From contig JAGLOF010000047.1 of NCBI GenBank assembly GCA_023139105.1, positions 1 to 38,200 of the forward strand: a DNA stretch of 38,200 nucleotides. The letters are read 5' to 3'. The stretch is from a bacterium. GTDB lineage: Bacteria > Zhuqueibacterota > QNDG01 > JAGLOF01. The translations under genes and the position numbers were made by a program. Positions within the stretch are counted from its first letter, which is position 1. Every line of letters starts with the position of its first letter. The notes under the pieces are model-generated. The model did not search any database, was not told where the DNA came from, and saw only the letters and a program-made list of their open reading frames with translations. Shown piece after piece: positions 1 through 8,125 of this stretch.

Positions 1-329
1 AGACCATTTATAATATTCATCTTATTTTTAATTGCACTTACTATTATCTGTCTTTGTTCTTCATTAAGAAATGATGCTAATGGCGCAATACCATAAATAA
101 AATTTTCAGGGGTATAGTTCAAATTATTTAAAGCATCATCAATACTTTTAAATATTGGAATATTATTCTTAATTCCATCAAGATATTCGCCTGCATCCAG
201 CCCTGCTTTTGTACTATCTATAATACCAACAATTTCATATCGTTCAGAATATCTAGCTAAACCATTGGCCACTTTACCATCTAACTTTCCAAATTCCTTT
301 TCACTATAAACTAAAGATTTTTCTCTCAT
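1..329 (-). CDS. DUF1611/DgcN-family protein, N-terminal part (cut by window edge)
   Basis: The reverse strand opens at ATG (327-329) after an AGGAAG ribosome binding site 7 nt upstream and stays open to base 1, giving about 109 residues. The protein begins MREKSLVYSEKEFGKLDGKV and contains YEIVGIIDSTKAGLDAGEY, a stretch predicting an ADG-type turn, and later FIYGIAPLAS. This pattern resembles the N-terminal Rossmann-like domain of DUF1611 proteins, a family that includes DgcN, implicated in D-glutamate N-acylation; the P-loop ATPase half would lie outside the window. Codon use is very AT-rich (AAT, ATA, TTA) compared with the next genes, which may mean a different origin. Family assignment rests on remembered motifs only; function of this copy is unknown. 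Confidence 0.6.
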   Translation of the reverse strand, partial: MREKSLVYSEKEFGKLDGKVANGLARYSERYEIVGIIDSTKAGLDAGEYLDGIKNNIPIFKSIDDALNNLNYTPENFIYGIAPLASFLNEEQRQIIVSAIKNKMNIING

Positions 330-597
330 TATTTATCTTCCTAATTTATTTAATATTAATTACAAACTCACTAACGTTGATTTATTTTGCACATAACGAT
401 TGTATAAACTCTATTACGTTTATACCGCCAAATTGGAGAGCTAAACACAATACTTGTAGTGGTATTTAAGTGATAGCTGGATGGCACTAATATTCCTGGC
501 GTTGCCCCGTTGTTTTCAGCCACAAGACAATGCCCGGTCGCTTCGTAAATTGATACACTCTCCGGGAAGAGAGTGCAATGCCCGGGATCGTAATATA
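330..597. other. Intergenic region with two small dyads and a short direct repeat
   Basis: No convincing gene is visible. The left part is AT-rich and forms the upstream region of the minus-strand DUF1611 gene. It holds a perfect 8-bp inverted repeat GTATAAAC/GTTTATAC (402-409 and 418-425), spaced by 8 nt, which could be an operator. The right part is GC-richer and holds a hairpin CACTCTC/GAGAGTG (556-562 and 569-575, 6-nt loop) just downstream of the aminopeptidase stop. It could stop transcription, though it lacks a T tract. A direct repeat CAATGCCCGG occurs at about 528-537 and 576-585. Confidence 0.4.
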
Positions 598-1752
598 CTA
601 GAAAATATTGTAAACGCCGTCAGTCATAAGTTCAAGTGTACTGCTGTCTTCATAGTTGAGTATGACTGAATCAACATGAATGCGGGGAGCGGTTTCGGGA
701 ATATAGATTCTGTCGATATGGACCACGGCTTCGGGGCTGGAAAAATCTTTCACACCAACTGCGCCGCCAAAGTGGTCGCTACGTCCAAAGGCGATGTGCA
801 GGCCCAGTTTTTCATCCAGAAGAATTACGCCGGTGGGGCTTAAGCCAAAGTCTTTCAGTACGCCAAAGCCCAGTTCGGAGATATTTGCGTATGCAGGTTC
901 TTTTACGATGGACTGTGCTTCTATTTCAGACTGCGGGCCTTCACTGAGGATTTCTACAGCCTTGTTTTTTTCAATACGGTAGAGCACTACTTCACCATCA
1001 AGTTCTACTGGCATGACACCATTTGATTCTGATATATCTTCCAATTCACCTTCATAGGGTACAATATAGCATTCGCCCGAAGGCAGGTTACCGGCCACGC
1101 CCATATCCGGGAAACGACCGCCGGATGCGTGTCCGGGGCGGTGACGCAGATCAAAGTGAATATCATAGGAATCCTGCCCGTCAACTGTAAATTCAATATC
1201 CATAGACAGGGCCAGGGATACCTCATCTTTAATCAAATTAACGCGGCGGTTGACTTCTTCATAATTAATGCGCAAAGCGGGTATCATGGATGGATCGAAA
1301 CCCGGCATTGTGGCTGCACGGATATAATGTTTCTTTGAAAGAAGTTTAAGCGGTGCTGTTGTAGAGAGTTGTGTTGGTGCCATGACGATCTGAACATCTT
1401 CCAGAGCTGATTCTATATTGATTCTATCTTTCATCTGTCCAAGTTTGTCAGAATCAAGATCAGCCAGGCCGGATTCCACAAATACGCCCCATTGGGGAAG
1501 GTCTGCATTATTGGAATGTACGTTAGGATATGCCAGAAGGCGGACACTGGCGAGGTTCAGTTCGGATTTGATTCTGTCCAATTCATTGCACCATGATTCG
1601 GCCAGTTGACGCCGGATCTTCCAAAGTTCTGTATCAGGCAGTTGAGCATCAGGGATATCAACTAAAAATAGTAGATGTTTATCCGTATCTTTCAAAGAGA
1701 ATACTGATTCTATCAATGCTTTAAGTTCTTTTGCGTCCAACTTATCTGTCAT
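598..1752 (-). CDS. M29/NicX-like metallo-aminopeptidase family protein
   Basis: A 384-residue cytosolic protein without signal peptide. The C-terminal half carries the ligand set expected of M29-type aminopeptidases (AmpS/AmpT, and the related 2,5-dihydroxypyridine dioxygenase NicX): Glu227 in NLPSGE, Glu293 in ISELGFG, His319 in LHIAFGR, and His345-x-Asp347 in VVHIDRIY. A conserved-looking RHRPGHASGG segment lies at about 203-212. It therefore probably binds one or two divalent metals and trims N-terminal residues from peptides, although a ring-cleaving NicX-like activity cannot be excluded. The ATG is preceded by CCGGAG at good spacing. It lies 153 bases downstream of the GroES-like gene in the same direction and may be cotranscribed. 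The N-terminal 120 residues diverge from the classical aminopeptidases. Confidence 0.75.
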   Translation of the reverse strand: MTDKLDAKELKALIESVFSLKDTDKHLLFLVDIPDAQLPDTELWKIRRQLAESWCNELDRIKSELNLASVRLLAYPNVHSNNADLPQWGVFVESGLADLDSDKLGQMKDRINIESALEDVQIVMAPTQLSTTAPLKLLSKKHYIRAATMPGFDPSMIPALRINYEEVNRRVNLIKDEVSLALSMDIEFTVDGQDSYDIHFDLRHRPGHASGGRFPDMGVAGNLPSGECYIVPYEGELEDISESNGVMPVELDGEVVLYRIEKNKAVEILSEGPQSEIEAQSIVKEPAYANISELGFGVLKDFGLSPTGVILLDEKLGLHIAFGRSDHFGGAVGVKDFSSPEAVVHIDRIYIPETAPRIHVDSVILNYEDSSTLELMTDGVYNIF

Positions 1753-1905
1753 TGTGTACTCCGGCTATGTTTTATTTTCAAATTATTATGTGTGTGAAGC
1801 TGTAGCTGTCTGATGGTTTAGCCTCAGAGCTTATCACCAGTCTGTGAAAAATATAAAATTAACAAAAAATATAAAATATGTGATGGGTCTTAAATACTGA
1901 GCTAT

Positions 1906-2283
1906 CTATGTACGTGGCAAGTCCTGCTCACGAAGCATTACTAATATGGCACCCTGTGGCACTACCAGATATGTATGCCCTTCATATTTTATTTCTACTG
2001 AAGCTTTTCTAAGAAAGATGGCCAAGTCGCCTGTCACAGCCTGCATAGGAACGTGCTGATTTGAAGTTGAAGATGACGTTTTCCAGGGTTCATTATCGAT
2101 TTCACGGGGACCTGGCATTGGGGTTCCCGGTCCAGTGGCCACAATACGACCTGACTGTACATCGTCTTTTTCAGTTACTGTCTGAGGAAGGTAGAGACCA
2201 ACCTTGGTTCTGTCCTCGCCTTCAATGGGTTCTATGAGGACTCGGTCTCCCATGACAATGAGTTTTTTGTGTGATGTATCCAT
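1906..2283 (-). CDS. GroES-like co-chaperonin (Cpn10 domain), orphan
   Basis: A 125-residue protein of the chaperonin-10 fold. It begins with a GDRVLIEPIEGEDRTKVGLY segment corresponding to the first barrel strand and mobile loop, followed by SGRIVATGPG (the GEVVAVGPG strand of GroES). After an inserted stretch of about 25 residues (NEPWKTSSSTSNQHVPMQAV) come GDLAIFLRKASVEIKYEG and a final strand ending VPQGAILVMLRE. Canonical GroES is about 95 residues, so this is a longer variant. The mobile-loop hydrophobic tripeptide that contacts GroEL (IVL in E. coli) appears as LYL. No groEL is adjacent, so this is probably a secondary copy rather than the housekeeping one; it may pair with a GroEL encoded elsewhere. 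AGGAA lies about 10 nt before the ATG. Confidence 0.8.
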   Translation of the reverse strand: MDTSHKKLIVMGDRVLIEPIEGEDRTKVGLYLPQTVTEKDDVQSGRIVATGPGTPMPGPREIDNEPWKTSSSTSNQHVPMQAVTGDLAIFLRKASVEIKYEGHTYLVVPQGAILVMLREQDLPRT

Positions 2284-2480
2284 TACTTTTTATTCCTGTC
2301 TGCTCTAAAAAATAAGTATCAGCATTCAATATACGATGCACCTTTGATTAAAACAAGGATTGAGCTGCGTCTTCTCCTTGAAAGTGTGACAGTAAATTGT
2401 TACCTTAAGTTTCATCTTTGAAATAGTGTTGTAAAATCACACCCAGTTTCCAGTAAAAGTAATAAATGGAGGGATGTAGT

Positions 2481-3881
2481 TTGCGGATCTATGAAAGAAA
2501 TAAATATGCCATTGGCCTGGGTATCTATCTTACCTATCTGTTAATTCTAACATTAAATCCTTTTGAATTTTCAATTGGCTGGTTCCAAAAATTTACTCAC
2601 TGGGGCGCAGCTGATGCATTTTGGCGTACTTATCAATATAAAGTTTTTGATATCATTGCAAATGTTCTGTTGTTTATTCCTGTTGGATACCTACTTGTTC
2701 GGATTAATAGATGGCATGGGCGCAAGGCTCTGTTGCGTGGAATGGCTTATGCCGGGATATTGAGTTTTCTGATTGAATCGCTTCAGTTAATTATGCCGCG
2801 TTCTACATCAATTATAGATATTATGACTAATTCTTTAGGGGCTGGAGTCGGGGCATTGTGGGCCATTCGCACTGAAGTGCGCCATAAAGGCTTGCCGGCA
2901 ATGTATAAGAAGGCTGCCATACTGTGGGCATTTTGTGTGGTTCTGCTAGGCCTGGCTCCCATGCAGATGAATCATTTAAATAGCTGGAATGACAGTTTTC
3001 CGCTTTTAATCGGTGATGAGAATACAAATGACAGGCCCTGGTGCGGCAACATGGGCCTATTGACACTTTACGGCAAGGCATTGTCAGCAGATGAAGTTTC
3101 TAAGCTTTATTCAACAAATGTTGGGAATAGTGGTATACGTGAAAAAATCGGGGCAGTATTAATACACTATCCCAATGTCATTGACTCATTGCCTGATTCC
3201 GAAAAAAATAATACTGCAATGGAAGAGTATAGCTGGCATTTTAAAACGGGTAAAGTGCAGCGTTTTAATCCTCCTGTAAGTTTTTATTCTGCAGCCCGCA
3301 GGCAGCGTGCTTTCAGTGTTGAAACATGGATACGCACAGATGATATTGATCAAGATGGCCCGGCGCGCATTATTTCTACTTCAATTAATCCCGATGAACG
3401 GAATTTCACTTTGGGTCAGTCGGGAAGGGAGTTGATATTCAGGGTGAGAACGCCTTTGAATGGACCTAACGGATCTATTATTCATCTAAAAACTGCACCT
3501 CTGCTTGATACAGGTAATTGGCAGCATGTTATAGCCGTTTTCTCTTCCGGCACACAACGAGTGTATGTAGACGGAAAGTCTGCCGGAGGTGAGATTTTTA
3601 TGTTCAGAGATTATTTTTCCTCCCGTATTCTCAATTTTGGCAGGAGTAAATTTTCTCAATTTGCTGTAACATGGATGTTGTTTTTTCCATTGGTGTTGGC
3701 AGGTGTTGTGCTGTTTAAACGGACAGGATTTATCATTGCAGTCGTGCCGCCAATACTGGTAGAACTCTATGCAATGACCGTATTAGGGCAATCATTTGAT
3801 ATTATTTTAGCAGGATATACATGTATTATTTTGTTAATGGGCAGTATTGCCGGATGGTTTCTAATACAGGAGAATTCTTAG
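2481..3881 (+). CDS. VanZ-like membrane protein fused to a LamG-type domain
   Basis: The N-terminal ~140 residues form a VanZ-like membrane domain with segments around LGIYLTYLLILTLNPFEF, the family motif DIIANVLLFIPVGYLL, and SFLIESLQLIMPRSTSIIDI followed by NSLGAGVGA. After another membrane segment (AAILWAFCVVLLGLAPM) comes an extracytoplasmic domain resembling a LamG/concanavalin-like sandwich (FSVETWIRT, then NWQHVIAVF and RVYVDGKSAGG). Two or three more membrane helices close the protein. Start choice: an in-frame ATG exists at 2466, but GGAGG (2468-2472) overlaps it and sits 8 nt before TTG at 2481, so translation probably starts at the TTG (466 residues). VanZ proteins are linked to glycopeptide resistance in some Firmicutes, but here the sugar-binding-like domain suggests a general envelope role. 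The molecular function is unknown. Confidence 0.75.
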   Translation: MRIYERNKYAIGLGIYLTYLLILTLNPFEFSIGWFQKFTHWGAADAFWRTYQYKVFDIIANVLLFIPVGYLLVRINRWHGRKALLRGMAYAGILSFLIESLQLIMPRSTSIIDIMTNSLGAGVGALWAIRTEVRHKGLPAMYKKAAILWAFCVVLLGLAPMQMNHLNSWNDSFPLLIGDENTNDRPWCGNMGLLTLYGKALSADEVSKLYSTNVGNSGIREKIGAVLIHYPNVIDSLPDSEKNNTAMEEYSWHFKTGKVQRFNPPVSFYSAARRQRAFSVETWIRTDDIDQDGPARIISTSINPDERNFTLGQSGRELIFRVRTPLNGPNGSIIHLKTAPLLDTGNWQHVIAVFSSGTQRVYVDGKSAGGEIFMFRDYFSSRILNFGRSKFSQFAVTWMLFFPLVLAGVVLFKRTGFIIAVVPPILVELYAMTVLGQSFDIILAGYTCIILLMGSIAGWFLIQENS

Positions 3882-4018
3882 ATAGATATTTTCAAATAGA
3901 ATTTTGTTTCCGAAGCTTTCATTATTATATTGCATATTAATCTATTTGTTGCACCACCAAAAATACCGTGACAGATAAAAAAATAAAATTCACCTTTATT
4001 AGAATTGGTAAGGAAAAG

Positions 4019-6472
4019 ATGAGCGGTTACCCCTTTAAAGATATTGAATCAAAATGGAAAAAGGCCTGGGATGAGGCTAAGTTATATGAAACTGATTTAA
4101 GTGATGATGAGCGCAAGTTATATTGCCTTGTCATGTTTATATATCCTTCCGGTGACCGCCTGCACATTGGCCATTGGTATAATTATGCTCCCACAGATAC
4201 ATGGGCACGCTTCAAACGTATGCAGGGTTATAATGTAATGGAACCTATGGGTTATGATGCTTTTGGCCTGCCTGCAGAGAACTATGCTATTAAAAAAGGT
4301 GTGCATCCCGCAGATTCAACAGCAGATAATATCAATGCAATTCGTAAGCAGCTGAAGGCCATAGGTGCTATGTACGATTGGACCAGGGAGATCAATACCA
4401 GCTCACCGGAGTATTACAGGTGGACACAGTGGCTCTTTTTGCAGCTTTATAAAAAAGGCCTGGCTTATCGAAAGAAAGCGGCTGTAAACTGGTGTCCTTC
4501 TTGCGCTACAGTACTGGCAAATGAGCAGGTCATTGATGGTCAATGTGAGCGTTGTGATTCTGAGGTCACACATAAGGATCTGGAGCAATGGTTCTTTAAG
4601 ACTACAGATTATGCAGATCGTCTTCTTGAAGGCCTGGAACGCGTGGATTGGCCGGATAAGACAGTGACAATGCAGCGCAACTGGATAGGCCGTTCCGAAG
4701 GTGCATATGTCAATTTTAAACTGTCTGAAAGTGATATAAATATAGAGGTATTTACTACTCGTCCTGATACGCTTTGGGGTGTAAGCTACATGGTGCTGGC
4801 ACCAGAACATGCACTTGTCTCTGAAATCGTTGCTGATGCACAGAAGACCGAAGTTGAGGCCTATGTTATTGAGTCACGTAAAGAGACAGAGATAGATCGT
4901 ACTTCATCGGAAAAAGAAAAGACAGGCGTATTTACCGGAGCTTATTGTATTAATCCTGTAAATGGTGAGAAAATACCAATCTGGATAGCAGATTATGTTC
5001 TGGTGACATATGGAAGCGGTGCTGTTATGGCTGTGCCTGCACATGATGAACGTGATTTTGAGTTTGCCACAAAATTTAATTTGCCAGTTACAGAGGTTAT
5101 TTCCCATGATGGCAATGCTTCTGATAATATGGAATGTGCCTACACCAAGGCCGGTATTATGATTAATTCAGGCCCCTTTGAAGGCCAGGCTTCCGGCCCT
5201 GGCATAGCCAAAGTTATCAGCTATCTTGATGAAAAAAATTGGGGCGGTTCCAGAGTAAACTATAAATTGCGAGACTGGCTTATCAGCCGTCAGCGTTACT
5301 GGGGTGCGCCTATCCCCATAATTACATGTCCTGTATGTGGTGATGTGGCAGTAGCGGAAGAAGAACTGCCGGTTAAACTACCCCGTGATGTGGAATTCTC
5401 AGGTGCTGGTAAGTCTCCACTGAGTACAAATGCCGAATGGATGAATGCAGATTGCCCCAAATGCGGTGGTCCGGGAAAAAGAGAAGTCGATACCATGGAC
5501 ACATTTGTCTGTTCGTCCTGGTATTTCCTGCGCTTCCCAAATCCTGATATGGATAATGCACCTTTTGATAAGGCCCTTGCCGATAAATGGCTGCCGGTTG
5601 ATCAATATGTTGGTGGCGCGGAACACGCCGTTATGCATCTTATGTATGCGCGCTTTGTTACTAAGGCTCTGTATGATATGGGATTCATTAATTTTGATGA
5701 GCCGTTTAAACGTCTTGTTCATCAGGGTATTATTACTAATAATGGCGCAAAGATGTCAAAATCCAAAGGGAATGTAGTCAATCCCGATGGCTACATTGAT
5801 AACTACGGATCTGATACTTTCCGTATGTACGTGATGTTTATGGGTTCATACACAGAAGGCGGAGATTGGTCTGATGAAGGTATTCACGCCATGAACCGCT
5901 TTGTGAACCGTGTATGGCGTTTGGTAGAGATGATTGTAGAGGAACCGGCAACAGGTGCTCCAACAGATAAATGTAATGATCTGATTCGTCAACGTCATTA
6001 TGCAGTCAAGAACACTACGGCAGATCTTGAGCGTTTTCAGTTTAATACATCTATCAGCCGGATCATGGAGCTTGTCAATGTTCTTTATCTCTACAGACAG
6101 AATTTATCTCCGGCTGAACAAGGCAAGGTTGTTGTGGATGATGTAGTACGTGTACTTGTCCAGCTAATGGCACCCTTCACACCGCATATGGCAGAGGAAT
6201 TATGGGAGAAGCTAGGTCATACTGAGAGTATTTTTAATTCAAATTGGCCTGAATATGATGAAAGCAAGCTTGTAGCCGATACTTTTACGCTGGTGATCCA
6301 GGTCAATGGTAAGTTAAGGGCCAAGGTTGAGATGCCTGCCTCTGCTGATGAAGATGCTCTGAGGACAGCGGCTTTGAATGATGATAAAATTAAGGTCTAC
6401 ACTGAAGGCAAGACTATTCATAAAGTTGTTGTGGTTAAGAACAAGCTGGTTAGTATTGTTGTTAGTCGTTAA
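4019..6472 (+). CDS. leuS: Leucyl-tRNA synthetase
   Basis: Class Ia aminoacyl-tRNA synthetase that charges tRNA-Leu. The protein starts MSGYPFKDIESKWKKAWDE, a typical LeuRS N-terminus. It then has a HIGH-type nucleotide-binding motif (LHIGHWYNY), RMQGYNVMEPMGYDAFGLPAE, zinc-knuckle-like CPSC/CERC pairs, an editing (CP1) domain with TTRPDTLWGVSYMVLAPEH, a second Cys cluster (CPVCG, CPKCGG), a KMSKS loop (GAKMSKSKGN), and the anticodon-binding domain. ATG at 4019 is chosen because AGGAAAAG lies just upstream and homology begins there. An upstream GTG at 3968 is in frame but adds 17 unsupported residues. The chosen form is 817 residues, normal for bacterial LeuRS. Together with the tRNA-Leu(TAA) gene at the other end of the window, it supports an intact housekeeping segment. 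Confidence 0.97.
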   Translation: MSGYPFKDIESKWKKAWDEAKLYETDLSDDERKLYCLVMFIYPSGDRLHIGHWYNYAPTDTWARFKRMQGYNVMEPMGYDAFGLPAENYAIKKGVHPADSTADNINAIRKQLKAIGAMYDWTREINTSSPEYYRWTQWLFLQLYKKGLAYRKKAAVNWCPSCATVLANEQVIDGQCERCDSEVTHKDLEQWFFKTTDYADRLLEGLERVDWPDKTVTMQRNWIGRSEGAYVNFKLSESDINIEVFTTRPDTLWGVSYMVLAPEHALVSEIVADAQKTEVEAYVIESRKETEIDRTSSEKEKTGVFTGAYCINPVNGEKIPIWIADYVLVTYGSGAVMAVPAHDERDFEFATKFNLPVTEVISHDGNASDNMECAYTKAGIMINSGPFEGQASGPGIAKVISYLDEKNWGGSRVNYKLRDWLISRQRYWGAPIPIITCPVCGDVAVAEEELPVKLPRDVEFSGAGKSPLSTNAEWMNADCPKCGGPGKREVDTMDTFVCSSWYFLRFPNPDMDNAPFDKALADKWLPVDQYVGGAEHAVMHLMYARFVTKALYDMGFINFDEPFKRLVHQGIITNNGAKMSKSKGNVVNPDGYIDNYGSDTFRMYVMFMGSYTEGGDWSDEGIHAMNRFVNRVWRLVEMIVEEPATGAPTDKCNDLIRQRHYAVKNTTADLERFQFNTSISRIMELVNVLYLYRQNLSPAEQGKVVVDDVVRVLVQLMAPFTPHMAEELWEKLGHTESIFNSNWPEYDESKLVADTFTLVIQVNGKLRAKVEMPASADEDALRTAALNDDKIKVYTEGKTIHKVVVVKNKLVSIVVSR

Positions 6473-6568
6473 AATATTTTGCTTATTTATTTATCGAACC
6501 CATTGACGTTAACGGCGTATAATAACTTACATTCACAAATAATAAATATGACATTTTGAGGTATGGTA

Positions 6569-7198
6569 ATGAAAAAAATATTGATTATTCTATTCACAGT
6601 CGTATTGGCAGGTTCTGCCTCTGCTCAGGGTTTCCGGCAGCTTGAGATCAGGGGTGGTTATTTGAACCCCAAAGGAACAGAGGGCAGTTTTATTTTAGGC
6701 GGATCCTATGGTTATTCATTTGATGAGAGAGTGAGCCTCTCTTTGGGAGCTGATTTTTTTAATAAGTCTTATTCCCAGACAGATAAAGTAGCCGATGGAA
6801 AAGAGATCGCTGGTGTTCAACCTGTACAGGTCTCCGAGGTAATGAAATATCATACTTTTTTACTGCCATTCACGGCAAATCTGGACATACGTTTTCCTTT
6901 TGACAAAGGCATGAATTTTTATAGTGGTGTGGGGCTGTCTTATCAGTTCCTCTTTAATGAAGAAGAAAATTTTGAACGTGGTGTAAAAGAGAAACGTAAT
7001 TATAGAGGTTTCGGATGGATCTTTCGCAGCGGTATTGAATTAATATTAGGCAGCCGTTCAGCTATTATTATCGAAGCTTTCTACAACTCTGCCAAGGTTA
7101 AAGGAAATCATGACACTGTGGAGGGCCTGCCTGTTTGGGATGAGGTTAATGTCTCTGGTCTGGGTTTTCGTGCCGGTGTCCGGCTGGAATTTTTTTAG
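6569..7198 (+). CDS. Small outer-membrane beta-barrel protein
   Basis: A 209-residue exported protein. The signal peptide is MKKILIILFTVVLAGSASAQ, followed by alternating amphipathic strands rich in glycine and aromatics (LEIRGGYLNPKG, FILGGSYGYSFDERVSLSLG, FYSGVGLSYQFLF, GFGWIFRSGIELILG, GLGFRAGVRLEFF) and a C-terminal Phe, as in OmpW/OmpA-like 8-stranded barrels. An in-frame ATG at 6563 lies too close to the GAGG site (6558-6561), so ATG at 6569 is preferred. It likely sits in the outer membrane as a porin-like or structural barrel. It lies just upstream of the rhomboid gene (7-base gap) and may be cotranscribed. No specific substrate can be inferred. Confidence 0.7.
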   Translation: MKKILIILFTVVLAGSASAQGFRQLEIRGGYLNPKGTEGSFILGGSYGYSFDERVSLSLGADFFNKSYSQTDKVADGKEIAGVQPVQVSEVMKYHTFLLPFTANLDIRFPFDKGMNFYSGVGLSYQFLFNEEENFERGVKEKRNYRGFGWIFRSGIELILGSRSAIIIEAFYNSAKVKGNHDTVEGLPVWDEVNVSGLGFRAGVRLEFF

Positions 7199-7203
7199 GA
7201 TAG

Positions 7204-8031
7204 ATGAATATGTATCAACGAGTTAAATATGGTTTTGGCGGCCGCGGTATGGGTGACGGTGTTAAAAATTTACTGATTGCCAATGGTGTAGCTTATGTTC
7301 TGTCAAATTTTATGGGTCCAAATGTCGGCGGTGCAATTATACGCGGATTTGCCCTGAATCCTGCCAATGCATTCTCGCACTTGTATCTTTGGCAATTTGT
7401 CAGCTATATGTTTTTACATGGTGGTTTCTTCCACCTACTTTTTAATATGTATGCACTGTGGATGTTTGGCAGTGAAGTAGAGCGAATGTGGGGCACAAAG
7501 GCATTTTATAAGTACTACTTTATCACAGGCATCGGAGCCGGGCTTATTCAAGCTGTTTTTGCACCCTATGCTACTGTAGTGGGCGCCTCCGGTGCGATCT
7601 ATGGTGTATTAATTGCATTTGCCACACTTTTTCCAAAAAGAGAAATTACATTTTTACTCTTTTTTATCTTACCTGTAACCCTACAGGCCCGAATGATGGT
7701 TGCGGTTTTTGCTGCCATTAGCCTGTTCTCAGGAGTTGGCGGCAGCTCTGATGGTGTGGCACATTTTGCTCATCTTGGAGGAATGCTGGTTGGCTGGCTC
7801 TATATGAAGCGCGGATGGGATCCCGGGAAATTAATGAAGATCTATCGTGACTGGCAGAGAAAGAGGCAAATGCATGTAGCAGACCGGGATGAAGAAGATC
7901 TGGAACATCTGCGCCGTATGGTAGACCAGGTTCTGGATAAAGCCAATGAAACAGGCATGGATTCTCTTACACGTGATGAACAGACACTATTGAAAAAAGC
8001 CAGTAAAATATTAAAAAAGAAACACCATTAA
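7204..8031 (+). CDS. Rhomboid family intramembrane serine protease
   Basis: A 275-residue multi-pass inner-membrane protein. The rhomboid core is complete: WQFVSYMFLHGGFFHLLFNM (loop and second helix with the conserved HxxxN), then GASGAIYG carrying the catalytic Ser129, and AHFAHLGG carrying His190, the other half of the Ser-His dyad. Rhomboids cut transmembrane helices of substrate proteins within the membrane. After the last helix comes a charged cytosolic tail of about 75 residues (rich in Arg, Glu, Lys), possibly a regulatory or docking tail. An ATG with TAGGATAG upstream marks the start. The substrate is unknown; the neighbouring outer-membrane protein is not an obvious target. Confidence 0.92.
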   Translation: MNMYQRVKYGFGGRGMGDGVKNLLIANGVAYVLSNFMGPNVGGAIIRGFALNPANAFSHLYLWQFVSYMFLHGGFFHLLFNMYALWMFGSEVERMWGTKAFYKYYFITGIGAGLIQAVFAPYATVVGASGAIYGVLIAFATLFPKREITFLLFFILPVTLQARMMVAVFAAISLFSGVGGSSDGVAHFAHLGGMLVGWLYMKRGWDPGKLMKIYRDWQRKRQMHVADRDEEDLEHLRRMVDQVLDKANETGMDSLTRDEQTLLKKASKILKKKHH

Positions 8032-8125
8032 ATATACTGGAATCTTCCGGATATTTGTGAATCAATTGAAATTTGAATGGTGATATAAATCGATTAACTT
8101 CTTTCTTAAACAGGTGAATATTATT

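Noticed and set aside
481..669. 62-aa plus-strand ORF at the left end
   Set aside because: It overlaps the aminopeptidase stop region, has no ribosome binding site and no family resemblance.
6503..6523. TTGACG and TATAAT before the outer-membrane protein gene
   Set aside because: The spacing is only 9 nt, too short for a normal sigma-70 promoter.
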